Source of the DNA: JAEXZL01 sp049943125
GTDB lineage: Bacteria > Bacillota > Clostridia > Clostridiales > Clostridiaceae
Length of the DNA: 64,000 bases
Assembly: GCF_049943125.1 (NCBI RefSeq)
Contig: NZ_CP188040.1
Coordinates: 1,984,001 to 2,048,000 of the forward strand
Direction of reading: 5' to 3'
The notes under the pieces are model-generated. The model was not told the origin of the DNA and ran no database searches. It was given only the letters and a program-made list of their open reading frames with translations. The position numbers were made by a program, and so were the translations under genes. The first letter of the stretch is position 1. Each line of letters starts with the position of its first letter. Positions 1-7,601 of the stretch are shown piece after piece.

Positions 1-1
1 G

Positions 2-1489
2 GGACAAAGCTACATGGATAGAGGAGTTGCTATAGCTTATGACTGCAGACATTTTTCTGATGTTTTTGCAAAAAGAGCAGCTCTTGTTCTTGCAGCTAAT
101 GGGATAAAGGTTTATCTATATGAGAGCTTAAGACCTACTCCACTACTATCCTATACCGTGAGACATTTCAATACTGCTTCTGGTATAGTAGTTACTGCAA
201 GCCATAATCCTAAGGAATACAATGGTTATAAGGTATACTGGGAAGATGGCGCACAGATAGGTCAAGAGATGGCTGATGCTATTACCGGTAAGATACTAGC
301 TATTAAGAGCTTTGAGGACGTTTCTGTTATGGATGAGCAGGAAGCAATAGATAAAGGACTTCTTAAGATAATAGGTAAAGAAATAGATGATATCTATGTG
401 GAAAAGGTTAAGGCATTAGCTTTAAGAGAAGACATAGATAAGGATATAAAGGTAGTTTATACACCTCTTAATGGAACAGGTAATGTTTTAGTTAGAAGAG
501 TGCTTAAGGAAAGAGGCTTCAATAACATAACTGTAGTACCAGAGCAGGAAAATCCAGATCCAAACTTTACAACAGCACCATTCCCAAATCCTGAGGATTC
601 TAGAGCCTTTGAATATGCAGAGAACCTAGGAAGAGAAATCGGAGCAGATTTACTTCTTGCTACAGACCCTGACTGCGATAGATTAGCTATCATGGTAAGA
701 GATAAGGATGGCAGCTATGTTGCCTTCAATGGTAACCAAACTGGTGCAATGCTAGTTAAATATATTGTAGAAGCAAGATTAGAAACTGGTAAGCTTCCTG
801 AAAATGCTTTTATAGTTAAGTCTATTGTTACTGGAGATTTAGGAAGAGCTATTGCAGCTAAATATGGAGTTGAAACCTATGAAGCGCTAACAGGCTTTAA
901 GAATATCTGCGGAGTGGCTAATGCTCTAGAAAAAGAAGGTAACAAGAAGTTTATCTTCGGATATGAAGAAAGCATAGGTTATGTTACCGGTGATTTCGTA
1001 AAGGATAAGGATGGAGTAATTTCCTCCATGATGCTTTGTGAGGCTGCAGCTTATTACAAGAAGCAGGGCAAAAATCTAATAGAGGTATTAGAAGAGACTT
1101 ATAAGGAATTTGGTTACTACAGAGAAAAGCAAATCTCCCTAGTCCTTGAAGGAGTAGAAGGCAGCAAGAGAATAGGCAGAATGATGGAGGCTTATAGGTC
1201 TGAATATCCTACTGAGGTAGAAGGAATAAAGCTTACTAAATATACTGATTTAAAGAAGGGGATAGTTACAGATGTAGCTTCAGGAGAAACTACTCCATCT
1301 GTTATACCTTCCTCAAATGTTCTTTTATTCACTCATGAGGATGGGTCCTGGTATGCTGTAAGACCTTCTGGTACAGAGCCTAAAATAAAGCTATACATTT
1401 ATTCAAAGGGTGAAAGCGCAGAAGCTGCAGAAATGAAGATAGCTTCCTTCGAAAAGGTAGCTTTAGGAAAGCTTAATTCAATAGAATAA
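2..1489 (+). CDS. Phosphoglucomutase/phosphomannomutase, 5'-truncated by the window edge
   Basis: Alpha-D-phosphohexomutase, which interconverts hexose 1- and 6-phosphates for cell-wall and storage polysaccharide precursors in the cytoplasm. The frame is open from base 2, four codons before the first ATG (14), and the family is usually about 570-580 residues, so roughly 80 N-terminal residues lie outside the window. Visible motifs, counted from the ATG at 14: the catalytic phosphoserine loop TASHNP (Ser63), the metal-binding loop DPDCDR (218-223), the sugar-binding GYEESIGY and the C-terminal phosphate-binding RPSGTEPKIK. All four active-site loops are intact. Glucose versus mannose preference cannot be read from the sequence. 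A hairpin terminator follows. Confidence 0.93.
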   Translation, partial: GQSYMDRGVAIAYDCRHFSDVFAKRAALVLAANGIKVYLYESLRPTPLLSYTVRHFNTASGIVVTASHNPKEYNGYKVYWEDGAQIGQEMADAITGKILAIKSFEDVSVMDEQEAIDKGLLKIIGKEIDDIYVEKVKALALREDIDKDIKVVYTPLNGTGNVLVRRVLKERGFNNITVVPEQENPDPNFTTAPFPNPEDSRAFEYAENLGREIGADLLLATDPDCDRLAIMVRDKDGSYVAFNGNQTGAMLVKYIVEARLETGKLPENAFIVKSIVTGDLGRAIAAKYGVETYEALTGFKNICGVANALEKEGNKKFIFGYEESIGYVTGDFVKDKDGVISSMMLCEAAAYYKKQGKNLIEVLEETYKEFGYYREKQISLVLEGVEGSKRIGRMMEAYRSEYPTEVEGIKLTKYTDLKKGIVTDVASGETTPSVIPSSNVLLFTHEDGSWYAVRPSGTEPKIKLYIYSKGESAEAAEMKIASFEKVALGKLNSIE

Positions 1490-1507
1490 TTTTTTTTACA
1501 GTATCTT

Positions 1508-1537
1508 CGGCAGAGATAGAAACTCTGCCGATTTACT
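1508..1537 (+). terminator. Rho-independent terminator of the phosphohexomutase gene
   Basis: Eight-base-pair stem CGGCAGAG (1508-1515) with CTCTGCCG (1523-1530), a 7-nt loop and a short, imperfect T-rich tail. It lies 18 bases after the stop codon. Confidence 0.7.
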
Positions 1538-1656
1538 TTGCGTATATATAGCATAGAATTATATGGAATATATATTAATATTTTCTAATTAATGTTACAA
1601 GTTAGTTGACAAAATGTTACTTAAGCTGTACTCTAATTTTAGATTATAGTTTAAAA

Positions 1657-1671
1657 TGATAATAAGTATCA
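1657..1671 (+). promoter_or_regulatory. Fur/PerR-type palindromic box upstream of uppP
   Basis: TGATAATAAGTATCA matches the 7-1-7 Fur consensus TGATAATNATTATCA at 13 of 14 defined positions. It is the core of a longer inverted repeat, AAATGATA (1654-1661) and TATCATTT (1667-1674). It lies about 50 bases upstream of the uppP ATG and downstream of a possible -35 TTGACA (1606-1611) and a TATAGT (1645-1650), where a bound repressor would block transcription. The match is seen directly; assignment to Fur, PerR or Zur is inference. Confidence 0.5.
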
Positions 1672-1724
1672 TTTAACTTATATATAAACAAGCTATGATT
1701 ATATTAGAAAGATAGGGGTTAATC

Positions 1725-2537
1725 ATGAATTTTATTGAAATATTAAAGGCTATTTTTTTGGGTATAGTAGAAGGAATCACTGAATGGCTTCCCATAAGCA
1801 GTACTGGCCATATGATTCTAGTAGATGAGTTGATGCAGCTTAACCTTTCTGATCAATTTAAAAGCATGTTTTTTGTTGTTATTCAGTTAGGTGCAATATT
1901 AGCTGTAGTGGTTCTATATTGGAAGAAGCTTTTCCCGCTAAATAGCAGCAAAAAGATAGATAGAAATACCATAGAGCTATGGGGAAAGATTATAGTTGCC
2001 TGTGTTCCTGCGGGGGTAATAGGAATACTTTTTGATGATTACTTAGAGGCTCATCTCCATAAGCCTTTGGTTATAGCTGCTATGCTTATAATATATGGTG
2101 TACTATTTATTATTATAGAAAATAGAAATAAGGGAAAAAGGTTAAGAATTAATTCCTTAAAAGATATTAGCTATAAGATTGCAATAGGTATAGGAATCTT
2201 CCAGATCCTCTCCTTAATACCTGGAACCTCAAGGTCAGGAGCAACCATTATAGGAGGTATTCTTCTAGGAGTATCCAGAACAATAGCAGCTGAATTTACC
2301 TTCTTTTTAGCCATTCCGGTAATGTTTGGTGCAAGCTTTATCAAGCTATTAAAGTTTGGCTTTTCCTTTCAGGCCTTTGAGCTAGTTATACTTTTAGTAG
2401 GTATGGTTACAGCTTTCTTAGTATCTATACTGGCTATTAAATTCCTAATGGGCTATATTAAAAAGCATGACTTTAAGGTTTTTGGCTGGTATAGAATAGC
2501 ACTTGGAATCTTGGTTATTCTTTTCTTTACTTTGTAG
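1725..2537 (+). CDS. uppP: Undecaprenyl-diphosphatase UppP (BacA family)
   Basis: Integral membrane phosphatase that recycles undecaprenyl pyrophosphate to the monophosphate carrier for peptidoglycan and teichoic acid synthesis; it also confers bacitracin tolerance. The two family signatures are present: the Glu-rich/Ser loop EGITEWLPISSTGH at residues 16-29 and PGTSRSG at 166-172, in a polytopic protein of 270 residues, the normal family length. The ATG is preceded by GATAGGGG. The gene stands alone between terminators, so it has its own promoter, with a Fur-like palindrome and duplicated AATGTTAC motifs in front of it. Confidence 0.95.
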   Translation: MNFIEILKAIFLGIVEGITEWLPISSTGHMILVDELMQLNLSDQFKSMFFVVIQLGAILAVVVLYWKKLFPLNSSKKIDRNTIELWGKIIVACVPAGVIGILFDDYLEAHLHKPLVIAAMLIIYGVLFIIIENRNKGKRLRINSLKDISYKIAIGIGIFQILSLIPGTSRSGATIIGGILLGVSRTIAAEFTFFLAIPVMFGASFIKLLKFGFSFQAFELVILLVGMVTAFLVSILAIKFLMGYIKKHDFKVFGWYRIALGILVILFFTL

Positions 2538-2584
2538 CTTTTTAATTATGTAGTTTAATATCCACAGAGAAATCTACTAATAAT

Positions 2585-2620
2585 AAGGCACTGCTTACTT
2601 ATACAGTTAAGCAGTGCCTT
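2585..2620. terminator. Bidirectional terminator between uppP and the AEC permease
   Basis: Perfect 13-bp inverted repeat, AAGGCACTGCTTA (2585-2597) and TAAGCAGTGCCTT (2608-2620), with a 10-nt loop between two convergent genes. Neither side has a long T tract, but placement and stem strength support termination for both. Confidence 0.65.
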
Positions 2621-2649
2621 ATAGTATATAATTACGTAATTTTTTTGTT

Positions 2650-3666
2650 TTAAAGGACTCCCATTGTTTTTAGGAGTACTACCTGAAGGAAGATAGTAAA
2701 TATTGATCCAATACTAGTCCAAACCACCAGCTGACCAGCTAGCTCCTCATCATTACCCATTTCTCCTGCCATTATTGCACTGGACACTGCCGCTGGGGAA
2801 CCGAAAAGTGCTATGAAGGCTGAAATATCTCCTCCATTCAAGGATAGTAAGTCAGTATAGCTGGCAATTATAAGGGCAGAGGTAATTCCAATAAAGGGAG
2901 CTATGACTATTCTCCATAGGGTTCCTAATATAACCATGGACAGCAGCTTATTCACTGACTTAAAGGAAAACTGACCGCCTAATACAATTAAAGCTAGTGG
3001 TGAGGCTATTTTAGCTAAGTTTCCTATAGCTTCATAAAGAAAAGGAAGATCTTGAGCTATGGTAAATATATGAGTGCCTTCATTATTAACGGGTATAAGG
3101 CTTCTGATTAATAAAGCTAGAATACCTGCTCCACAGCCTATAATTAAGGGATTTTTTATTATTTTCTTTATTATATTAAGCCAGTTGATTGTTGAGTCTT
3201 CCTCTTTTATGAATAGGGATAAGGAAATAACAGCAAGAATATTAAAAAGAGGTATGGAGACAGCTGATAGAATAGCTACAGTGGCTAGAGCTGACTTTCC
3301 GCCAAGAGCCTCAGCCATGGGCATTCCTATAATTGCAAAGTTAGAACGAAAGGCAGACTGGAGAATTACTCCTTTTTGAGCAGGATCCTTAACAAAGAAA
3401 ACTACTGTGGCCAGAGCTAAAAAGAAAAGTATCATTACAATAAGTACGGCAAAGCCTACGGAGCTAAAGTCTAAGGCGGTTAGGCTATCAATTCCATAGA
3501 TATTATAAAAAAGTAAAGTGGGAAGAAGTATCCTAAAAACCAGGCTGTTAGCTGTTTTTAAGAAGCTGTCATCATACAGCTTGATAGATTTCAGAAAATA
3601 TCCTAGAAGAATTAATAATAAAATTGGTGCTATTGCATTTAATGCGAATAAAAAAATCTCAACCAT
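2650..3666 (-). CDS. AEC-family (auxin efflux carrier-like) permease
   Basis: Polytopic membrane protein of 338 residues with the two-bundle architecture of the AEC/BASS-like carriers: about ten hydrophobic segments, an N-terminal LLLILLGYFLK helix and a conserved central helix pair. Bacterial AEC proteins include malate/malonate and other organic-acid carriers and proteins of unknown substrate. The start is supported by TAGGAG seven bases upstream on the minus strand. It is monocistronic and convergent with uppP. The substrate cannot be assigned; a carboxylate is the usual guess for the family. Confidence 0.85.
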   Translation of the reverse strand: MVEIFLFALNAIAPILLLILLGYFLKSIKLYDDSFLKTANSLVFRILLPTLLFYNIYGIDSLTALDFSSVGFAVLIVMILFFLALATVVFFVKDPAQKGVILQSAFRSNFAIIGMPMAEALGGKSALATVAILSAVSIPLFNILAVISLSLFIKEEDSTINWLNIIKKIIKNPLIIGCGAGILALLIRSLIPVNNEGTHIFTIAQDLPFLYEAIGNLAKIASPLALIVLGGQFSFKSVNKLLSMVILGTLWRIVIAPFIGITSALIIASYTDLLSLNGGDISAFIALFGSPAAVSSAIMAGEMGNDEELAGQLVVWTSIGSIFTIFLQVVLLKTMGVL

Positions 3667-3958
3667 AATTACTCCTAAATTATTATATGATTTATAGTAT
3701 GAATTCTGCCGTAAATAATCTGTATTTTAATTTCATTATAGCATATTTTTGTTTATATAAAGAAAAGTAACTTTATATTATCCTTTAGTTCAGGGTAATT
3801 CTAGCTTCTATAGAATGATATGAAATTAATAAGTTTTCTTTGATTTTATTGATACTTCCTAGGTATATTACAATAGCTTGTAATGATTTGTAAAATATAA
3901 AATATTCTGTTTTTAAAGCTTTACCGATGATTATTTCTATGATAACATAAATCCAATA
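3667..3958. other. AT-rich divergent intergenic region
   Basis: Very AT-rich sequence between the AEC permease start (minus strand) and the ykkC-family leader (plus strand). I see no open reading frame or strong hairpin. It should contain both promoters, but no pair of hexamers stands out. Confidence 0.5.
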
Positions 3959-3960
3959 TA

Positions 3961-4095
3961 GAGAGTGTATCTAGGGTTCCGCCGAAGCCTGCTTTTAGCA
4001 TAAGCTCTCGGGTTTGGTCCAAGCGATACAGGGGAGCATTTACTTTACTCTATGGGTAAGGAAGTTGCCTACACTTTTAGGAGAAAAGCCTAAAG
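3961..4095 (+). promoter_or_regulatory. ykkC-family riboswitch aptamer
   Basis: Contains the hallmark ykkC segments in order: CTAGGGTTCCG (from 3971), a variable hairpin, TTTGGTCCAAGCGATACAGG and a 3' hairpin of the form TTAGGAGAAAAGCCTAAA. A closing P1 helix pairs AGTGTA (3964-3969) with TACACT (4070-4075). The GCGATACAGG block resembles what I recall of ykkC subtype 2 RNAs (ppGpp, PRPP or nucleotide ligands) more than the guanidine-I form, but I cannot assign the ligand by eye. A terminator overlapping the 3' hairpin follows, so this is a transcriptional switch for the downstream ABC-2 transporter. Confidence 0.85.
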
Positions 4096-4140
4096 GAGGA
4101 GTCTCACATGAGATTCCTGCTTTGGGCTTTTATTTTTTTT
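4084..4140 (+). terminator. Riboswitch expression-platform terminator
   Basis: Long hairpin whose 5' arm starts AAAAGCC (4084-4090) and whose 3' arm ends GGCTTTT, with inner AGGA/TCCT and TCTCA/TGAGA pairing, followed by a run of eight or more Ts. The 5' arm includes CCTAAA, which pairs with TTTAGG in the aptamer's 3' hairpin. Aptamer and terminator are therefore mutually exclusive, implying that ligand binding permits read-through. Confidence 0.85.
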
Positions 4141-4177
4141 TATTCAATAGATTTTTATGTTAGATAGGAGGGGAATT

Positions 4178-5161
4178 ATGAGTGCTATTGAGGTGTTAAA
4201 CCTGAGAAAAGAGTTTAAGGTAAAGACTAAGGAGGAGGGCTTTCGGGGAAGTCTTAAGTCCATGATAAAGCCTCAGTATAAAAATGTGGAGGCGGTAAAG
4301 GGGATAAGCTTCCAGGTAGATAAAGGAGAGCTCCTGGCCTTTATAGGTCCTAACGGCGCTGGTAAGTCAACGAGCATAAAAATGCTCACAGGTATCTTAA
4401 AGCCTACTGCTGGGGATATAAGGGTTTGTGGATTTAATCCTGATAGAGAAAGAAAAAAGCTTGCTTATAAGATAGGCACTGTTTTTGGCCAAAAGTCACA
4501 GCTGTGGTTTCATCTACCTCCATTAGACAGCTTTAAGCTGTTAGGTGGTATATATGAGATAGAAAATAAAAAGCTCGTAAAAAGAATTGAGTATTTAAAG
4601 GAAATCTTCGATATCCATGACCTTATGGATATACCCGTTAGAAAGCTTTCCTTAGGGCAGAGGATACGCTGTGAGATAGCAGCGGCTATACTTCATGAAC
4701 CAGAGATGATTTTCTTAGATGAGCCTACTATAGGCTTGGATGTTATAGTAAAGCAGAGGATAAGAGAGCTTATCTTAAAGCTAAATAAAGAGGAAAAGAC
4801 TACGATATTTTTAACCTCCCATGATGCTGGAGATATAGAAAAGCTCTGCAAAAGGGCCATAATAATTAATCATGGGGAAATCGTACTAGATGAGTCCGTA
4901 AAGAGCCTTAAATACAGTTATCTCAATAAGAAATATATACACATTAAGTACAGTGAGCCTGTGAATATACAGGGCATACCTGTGGATATAGTTAAAAGCA
5001 AGGGGAGCGCTCTTCAGGTAAGGGTGGACACAAAGAAGCAGGATATAGACGAGGTCCTTTCTATCCTGATAAGGCTGGGAAGAGTAGAAGATATAAATAT
5101 AAATGAAACTCCACTAGAGGAGGTAATTTCCTTTATCTACAATGGAAAGGAAGGACGGTGA
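4178..5161 (+). CDS. ABC transporter ATP-binding protein (ABC-2 exporter type)
   Basis: Nucleotide-binding subunit of an export-type ABC transporter, about 327 residues. Walker A GPNGAGKST at residues 57-65, signature LSLGQR at 157-162 and Walker B MIFLDEP at 177-183 are intact, and a C-terminal extension of about 90 residues typical of the DrrA/ABC-2 group follows. The ATG at 4178 is chosen over the one at 4157 because AGGAGGGG lies just upstream of it. It is the first gene of a three-gene operon under the ykkC-family riboswitch, with two ABC-2 membrane proteins directly downstream. The substrate is unknown; the riboswitch ligand or a toxic relative is a reasonable guess. Confidence 0.9.
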   Translation: MSAIEVLNLRKEFKVKTKEEGFRGSLKSMIKPQYKNVEAVKGISFQVDKGELLAFIGPNGAGKSTSIKMLTGILKPTAGDIRVCGFNPDRERKKLAYKIGTVFGQKSQLWFHLPPLDSFKLLGGIYEIENKKLVKRIEYLKEIFDIHDLMDIPVRKLSLGQRIRCEIAAAILHEPEMIFLDEPTIGLDVIVKQRIRELILKLNKEEKTTIFLTSHDAGDIEKLCKRAIIINHGEIVLDESVKSLKYSYLNKKYIHIKYSEPVNIQGIPVDIVKSKGSALQVRVDTKKQDIDEVLSILIRLGRVEDININETPLEEVISFIYNGKEGR

Positions 5162-5165
5162 GTAG

Positions 5166-5954
5166 ATGAATAAGTATATACCCATCATAAAGATAAATTT
5201 TCAAAATAAGCTTGTTTACTTTTGGGACTTAATAGGAAATAATTTGTTTTTCATATTGATCATGTTTGTTTATTTAATGCTGTGGAAGAGCATCTATGCC
5301 GATGGTAATAGCAGTATTGCCGGAATCACCCTTAACCAGATGATATGGTATTTAGTTGTGACAGAGCTCATCACGCTATCGGGAGGACTTATTCATCAAG
5401 AGGTAAATAGGGAAGTAAAAAGCGGAAACATAGGTTATCTCATAGGAAAGCCTTATAATTATATATTGTATTGTTTTTCCTGCTTTATAGGGGATTCCGG
5501 AGTAAAGCTTTTAGCTAACGGCACTCTAGCAATTATTATAGGATTTTTATTTGTAGGGCCATTAGAAGGGTTTTCTTGGGCAACCTTTCCTTTTGTGTTT
5601 ATAAGCATACTGCTAGGATGGATGTTAAACTTTTTTATATATATGCTTTTAGCTCTTACTGCCTTCTGGACTGAAGAAAACAGCCCATTCTTCTGGATAT
5701 ATTCTAAGCTGGTTTTCACATTAGGGGGCATGCTTCTTCCCATAGAACTGTTTCCTATGTGGCTTCAAAGAATTTCAAAAGCTTTGCCCTTTGTATATGT
5801 AACCTATACTCCTGCTAGGCTGGCAGTGGATTTTAGTTTTGGTGCTTTTATAAGGGGGGCTGGTATTCAGCTTCTGTATCTACTTTTCTTTATTGCTCTA
5901 ACATTATTTGTATACGGAAAGGGGGTTCGGAAATTAAATGTTAATGGAGGTTAA
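5166..5954 (+). CDS. ABC-2 type permease subunit 1
   Basis: Hydrophobic 262-residue protein with about six membrane segments, resembling the ABC2_membrane_6 family that works as heterodimeric permease pairs with an ATPase like the preceding gene. The segment MIWYLVVTELI near residue 60 is typical of that family. It starts four bases after the ATPase stop and overlaps the next permease by 17 bases, which implies translational coupling. It would form half of the membrane channel. The substrate is not recognisable. Confidence 0.85.
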   Translation: MNKYIPIIKINFQNKLVYFWDLIGNNLFFILIMFVYLMLWKSIYADGNSSIAGITLNQMIWYLVVTELITLSGGLIHQEVNREVKSGNIGYLIGKPYNYILYCFSCFIGDSGVKLLANGTLAIIIGFLFVGPLEGFSWATFPFVFISILLGWMLNFFIYMLLALTAFWTEENSPFFWIYSKLVFTLGGMLLPIELFPMWLQRISKALPFVYVTYTPARLAVDFSFGAFIRGAGIQLLYLLFFIALTLFVYGKGVRKLNVNGG

Positions 5955-6735
5955 AAAATCCTTAAAGCTCATAGGCAATTATTTTAAATTTAATTTATCC
6001 TCCGCCATGGAGTACAGAGGAAGCTTCCTGATGCAGATATTTGGAATGATGATAAATAACGCTTCCTTTATATTTTTCTGGTGGATGCTTTTTGACAATG
6101 TTGGAGATATTGGAGGTTATGGCTTTAAAGAGGTAATGGCCCTTTGGGCCTTGGTATCCACAAGCTTTGGAATAACCACAGTATTATTTGGAAATTTAAA
6201 TCAGCTCACTAAAATTATTATCAATGGAGAGTTGGATGTATATTTGCTGCAGCCCAAGGATGTACTTATTAATGTATTGTGTTCTAGAACTATTGTTTCC
6301 GGTTGGGGAGATACTCTTTACGGAATAATTTTATATATTATAATCCAGGGATTTGCTCTAAAGGAATTCCTGCTATTTTTACTTTTTTCCATAACTGCTG
6401 CCTTGATTTTTTCATCGGTAGTAATTATATTTCACTCCATTAGCTTTTATACAGGCAGCTTTGAGGGAGTTGTAACCCAAGCTTGGCAATTCCTAACCAC
6501 CTTTAGTAACTATCCGGAATCGATCTTCAAGGGAGGATTAAAGATAATATTATATACCTTACTCCCCTCTGGTTTTATGTCCTATATACCAGTTAAGCTC
6601 TTAAAGAGCTTTGATTTAAAGCTTTTTATCCTATTGATAGCTGTAACTATTGTCTGGTTAATCCTTGCCTACAGCTTCTTCTATAAAGGACTTAAGAGGT
6701 ATGAATCTGGGAATTTAATTACTAATAAGCTTTGA
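5938..6735 (+). CDS. ABC-2 type permease subunit 2
   Basis: 265-residue membrane protein of the same fold as the preceding gene, with about six hydrophobic segments, and the presumed second half of a heterodimeric permease. It contains the matching family segment VMALWALVSTSFGI. It begins inside the 3' end of subunit 1, with a purine-rich GGGGG stretch upstream as ribosome binding site. It is the last gene of the riboswitch-controlled operon; a terminator begins eight bases after the stop codon. Confidence 0.85.
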   Translation: MLMEVKKSLKLIGNYFKFNLSSAMEYRGSFLMQIFGMMINNASFIFFWWMLFDNVGDIGGYGFKEVMALWALVSTSFGITTVLFGNLNQLTKIIINGELDVYLLQPKDVLINVLCSRTIVSGWGDTLYGIILYIIIQGFALKEFLLFLLFSITAALIFSSVVIIFHSISFYTGSFEGVVTQAWQFLTTFSNYPESIFKGGLKIILYTLLPSGFMSYIPVKLLKSFDLKLFILLIAVTIVWLILAYSFFYKGLKRYESGNLITNKL

Positions 6736-6743
6736 TAATAGAG

Positions 6744-6769
6744 AGACGTGCTAATAGCGCGTCTTTTTT
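6744..6769 (+). terminator. Terminator of the ykkC-controlled ABC operon
   Basis: Stem AGACGTGCT (6744-6752) with AGCGCGTCT (6756-6764), a 3-nt loop and a run of six Ts. Confidence 0.85.
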
Positions 6770-6878
6770 AATGATTCTATAGTATAAGTACCATTAAAAA
6801 AGCATAGTAATTAGTAATTAGTTAAAATAATGCATAAATTACAAATAATATAACTTATTACAAATGATTGTTGTTTTT

Positions 6879-6907
6879 TTAACAAGTATATGGTATAAAT
6901 GTATTGT
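6879..6907 (+). promoter_or_regulatory. Putative promoter of the glycine reductase operon
   Basis: TTAACA (6879-6884), a 17-bp spacer and TATTGT (6902-6907) would start transcription about 20 bases before the glycine riboswitch. This is consensus matching only. Confidence 0.4.
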
Positions 6908-6934
6908 AATAACATTAAAAAATAAAGAATAATC

Positions 6935-7114
6935 TGGATGAAGACTGCGGAAGAGTTTGCAAGGCAACACCGAAGGACGTAAGTAGCCACCATAGCCAAG
7001 GTGAGCTGCGATTATCTCAGGTAAAAGGACCGCAGTTGGACAGGACTCTGAAAAGCTTTAAGCACCGAAGGGGCAATTTCACTTTGAAAGAAACTCTCAG
7101 GTTAATAACAGAGC
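6935..7114 (+). promoter_or_regulatory. Tandem glycine riboswitch
   Basis: Two consecutive glycine aptamers. Aptamer 1 is closed by ACTGCGG (6944-6950) with CCGCAGT (7030-7036) and contains CACCGAAGGA and ATCTCAGGTAAAAGGAC. Aptamer 2 is closed by CTCTG (7046-7050) with CAGAG (7109-7113) and contains the canonical GCACCGAAGGGGCAA (7062-7076) and AACTCTCAGGTT. A terminator whose 5' arm overlaps the aptamer 2 closing stem follows. The layout fits a glycine-activated ON switch for glycine reductase, linking substrate level to expression of the catabolic operon. Confidence 0.92.
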
Positions 7115-7146
7115 AAAAGGCGTTTATTCGCTTTTTGCTTTTTTTA
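7112..7146 (+). terminator. Terminator of the glycine riboswitch expression platform
   Basis: Stem AGCAAAAGGCG (7112-7122) with CGCTTTTTGCT (7129-7139), a 6-nt loop and a T run to 7145. Its first two bases are also the last two of aptamer 2 P1, so ligand-stabilised P1 would compete with it. Confidence 0.85.
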
Positions 7147-7213
7147 ATGGGAAAAAATAATTTCATTGCATTAAGATTGCCCGATTATATTGCATTTTAG
7201 GAGAGGTTTGCAG

Positions 7214-7588
7214 ATGTTGATTATTACTAATAATAGCATGGTAAAGGAATATTATGAGAACAGCTATGAGACTCTGTTTATAGAAGGACAGTATCGAGAG
7301 GTATTGGTACAGGCTAGAGATAGGATCCATAATGGACATAAGCTCTTAACTCATCCTCTATCAGGAAGCATTAAGCCTGGTGAAACTCCCTATAAATCCC
7401 TGGTTATTTCAAAGGAAGCTGGGAGAAGCCTTGATATCAATTCACTGGAGCTCATTGAGTCAGCTATTGCATCTCATGACAAATTTATGACTAAATGCAG
7501 GTATAGAGACAGCTCAGTGTATACAGAAAAGGTGCTGGAAGACTTTAAAGAGGTGGACTTTACATTATTACAAAGTGCATTAAATTAA
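7214..7588 (+). CDS. grdX: Glycine reductase operon protein GrdX
   Basis: Small cytoplasmic protein of 124 residues that habitually opens glycine, sarcosine and betaine reductase operons in Clostridia; its biochemical role is not established. The N-terminus MLIITNNSMVKEYYE is typical of the family. The ATG at 7214 is chosen over an in-frame ATG at 7190 because GGAGAGG lies at the correct distance. It lies directly downstream of the riboswitch terminator and 13 bases before grdE, as first gene of an eight-gene operon. Confidence 0.88.
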   Translation: MLIITNNSMVKEYYENSYETLFIEGQYREVLVQARDRIHNGHKLLTHPLSGSIKPGETPYKSLVISKEAGRSLDINSLELIESAIASHDKFMTKCRYRDSSVYTEKVLEDFKEVDFTLLQSALN

Positions 7589-7601
7589 AGGGGGTTTTTT
7601 T

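Noticed and set aside
3961..4095. Firm assignment of the ykkC-family RNA to guanidine-I
   Set aside because: The GCGATACAGG segment fits my recollection of subtype 2 at least as well; the ligand cannot be assigned without covariance scoring.
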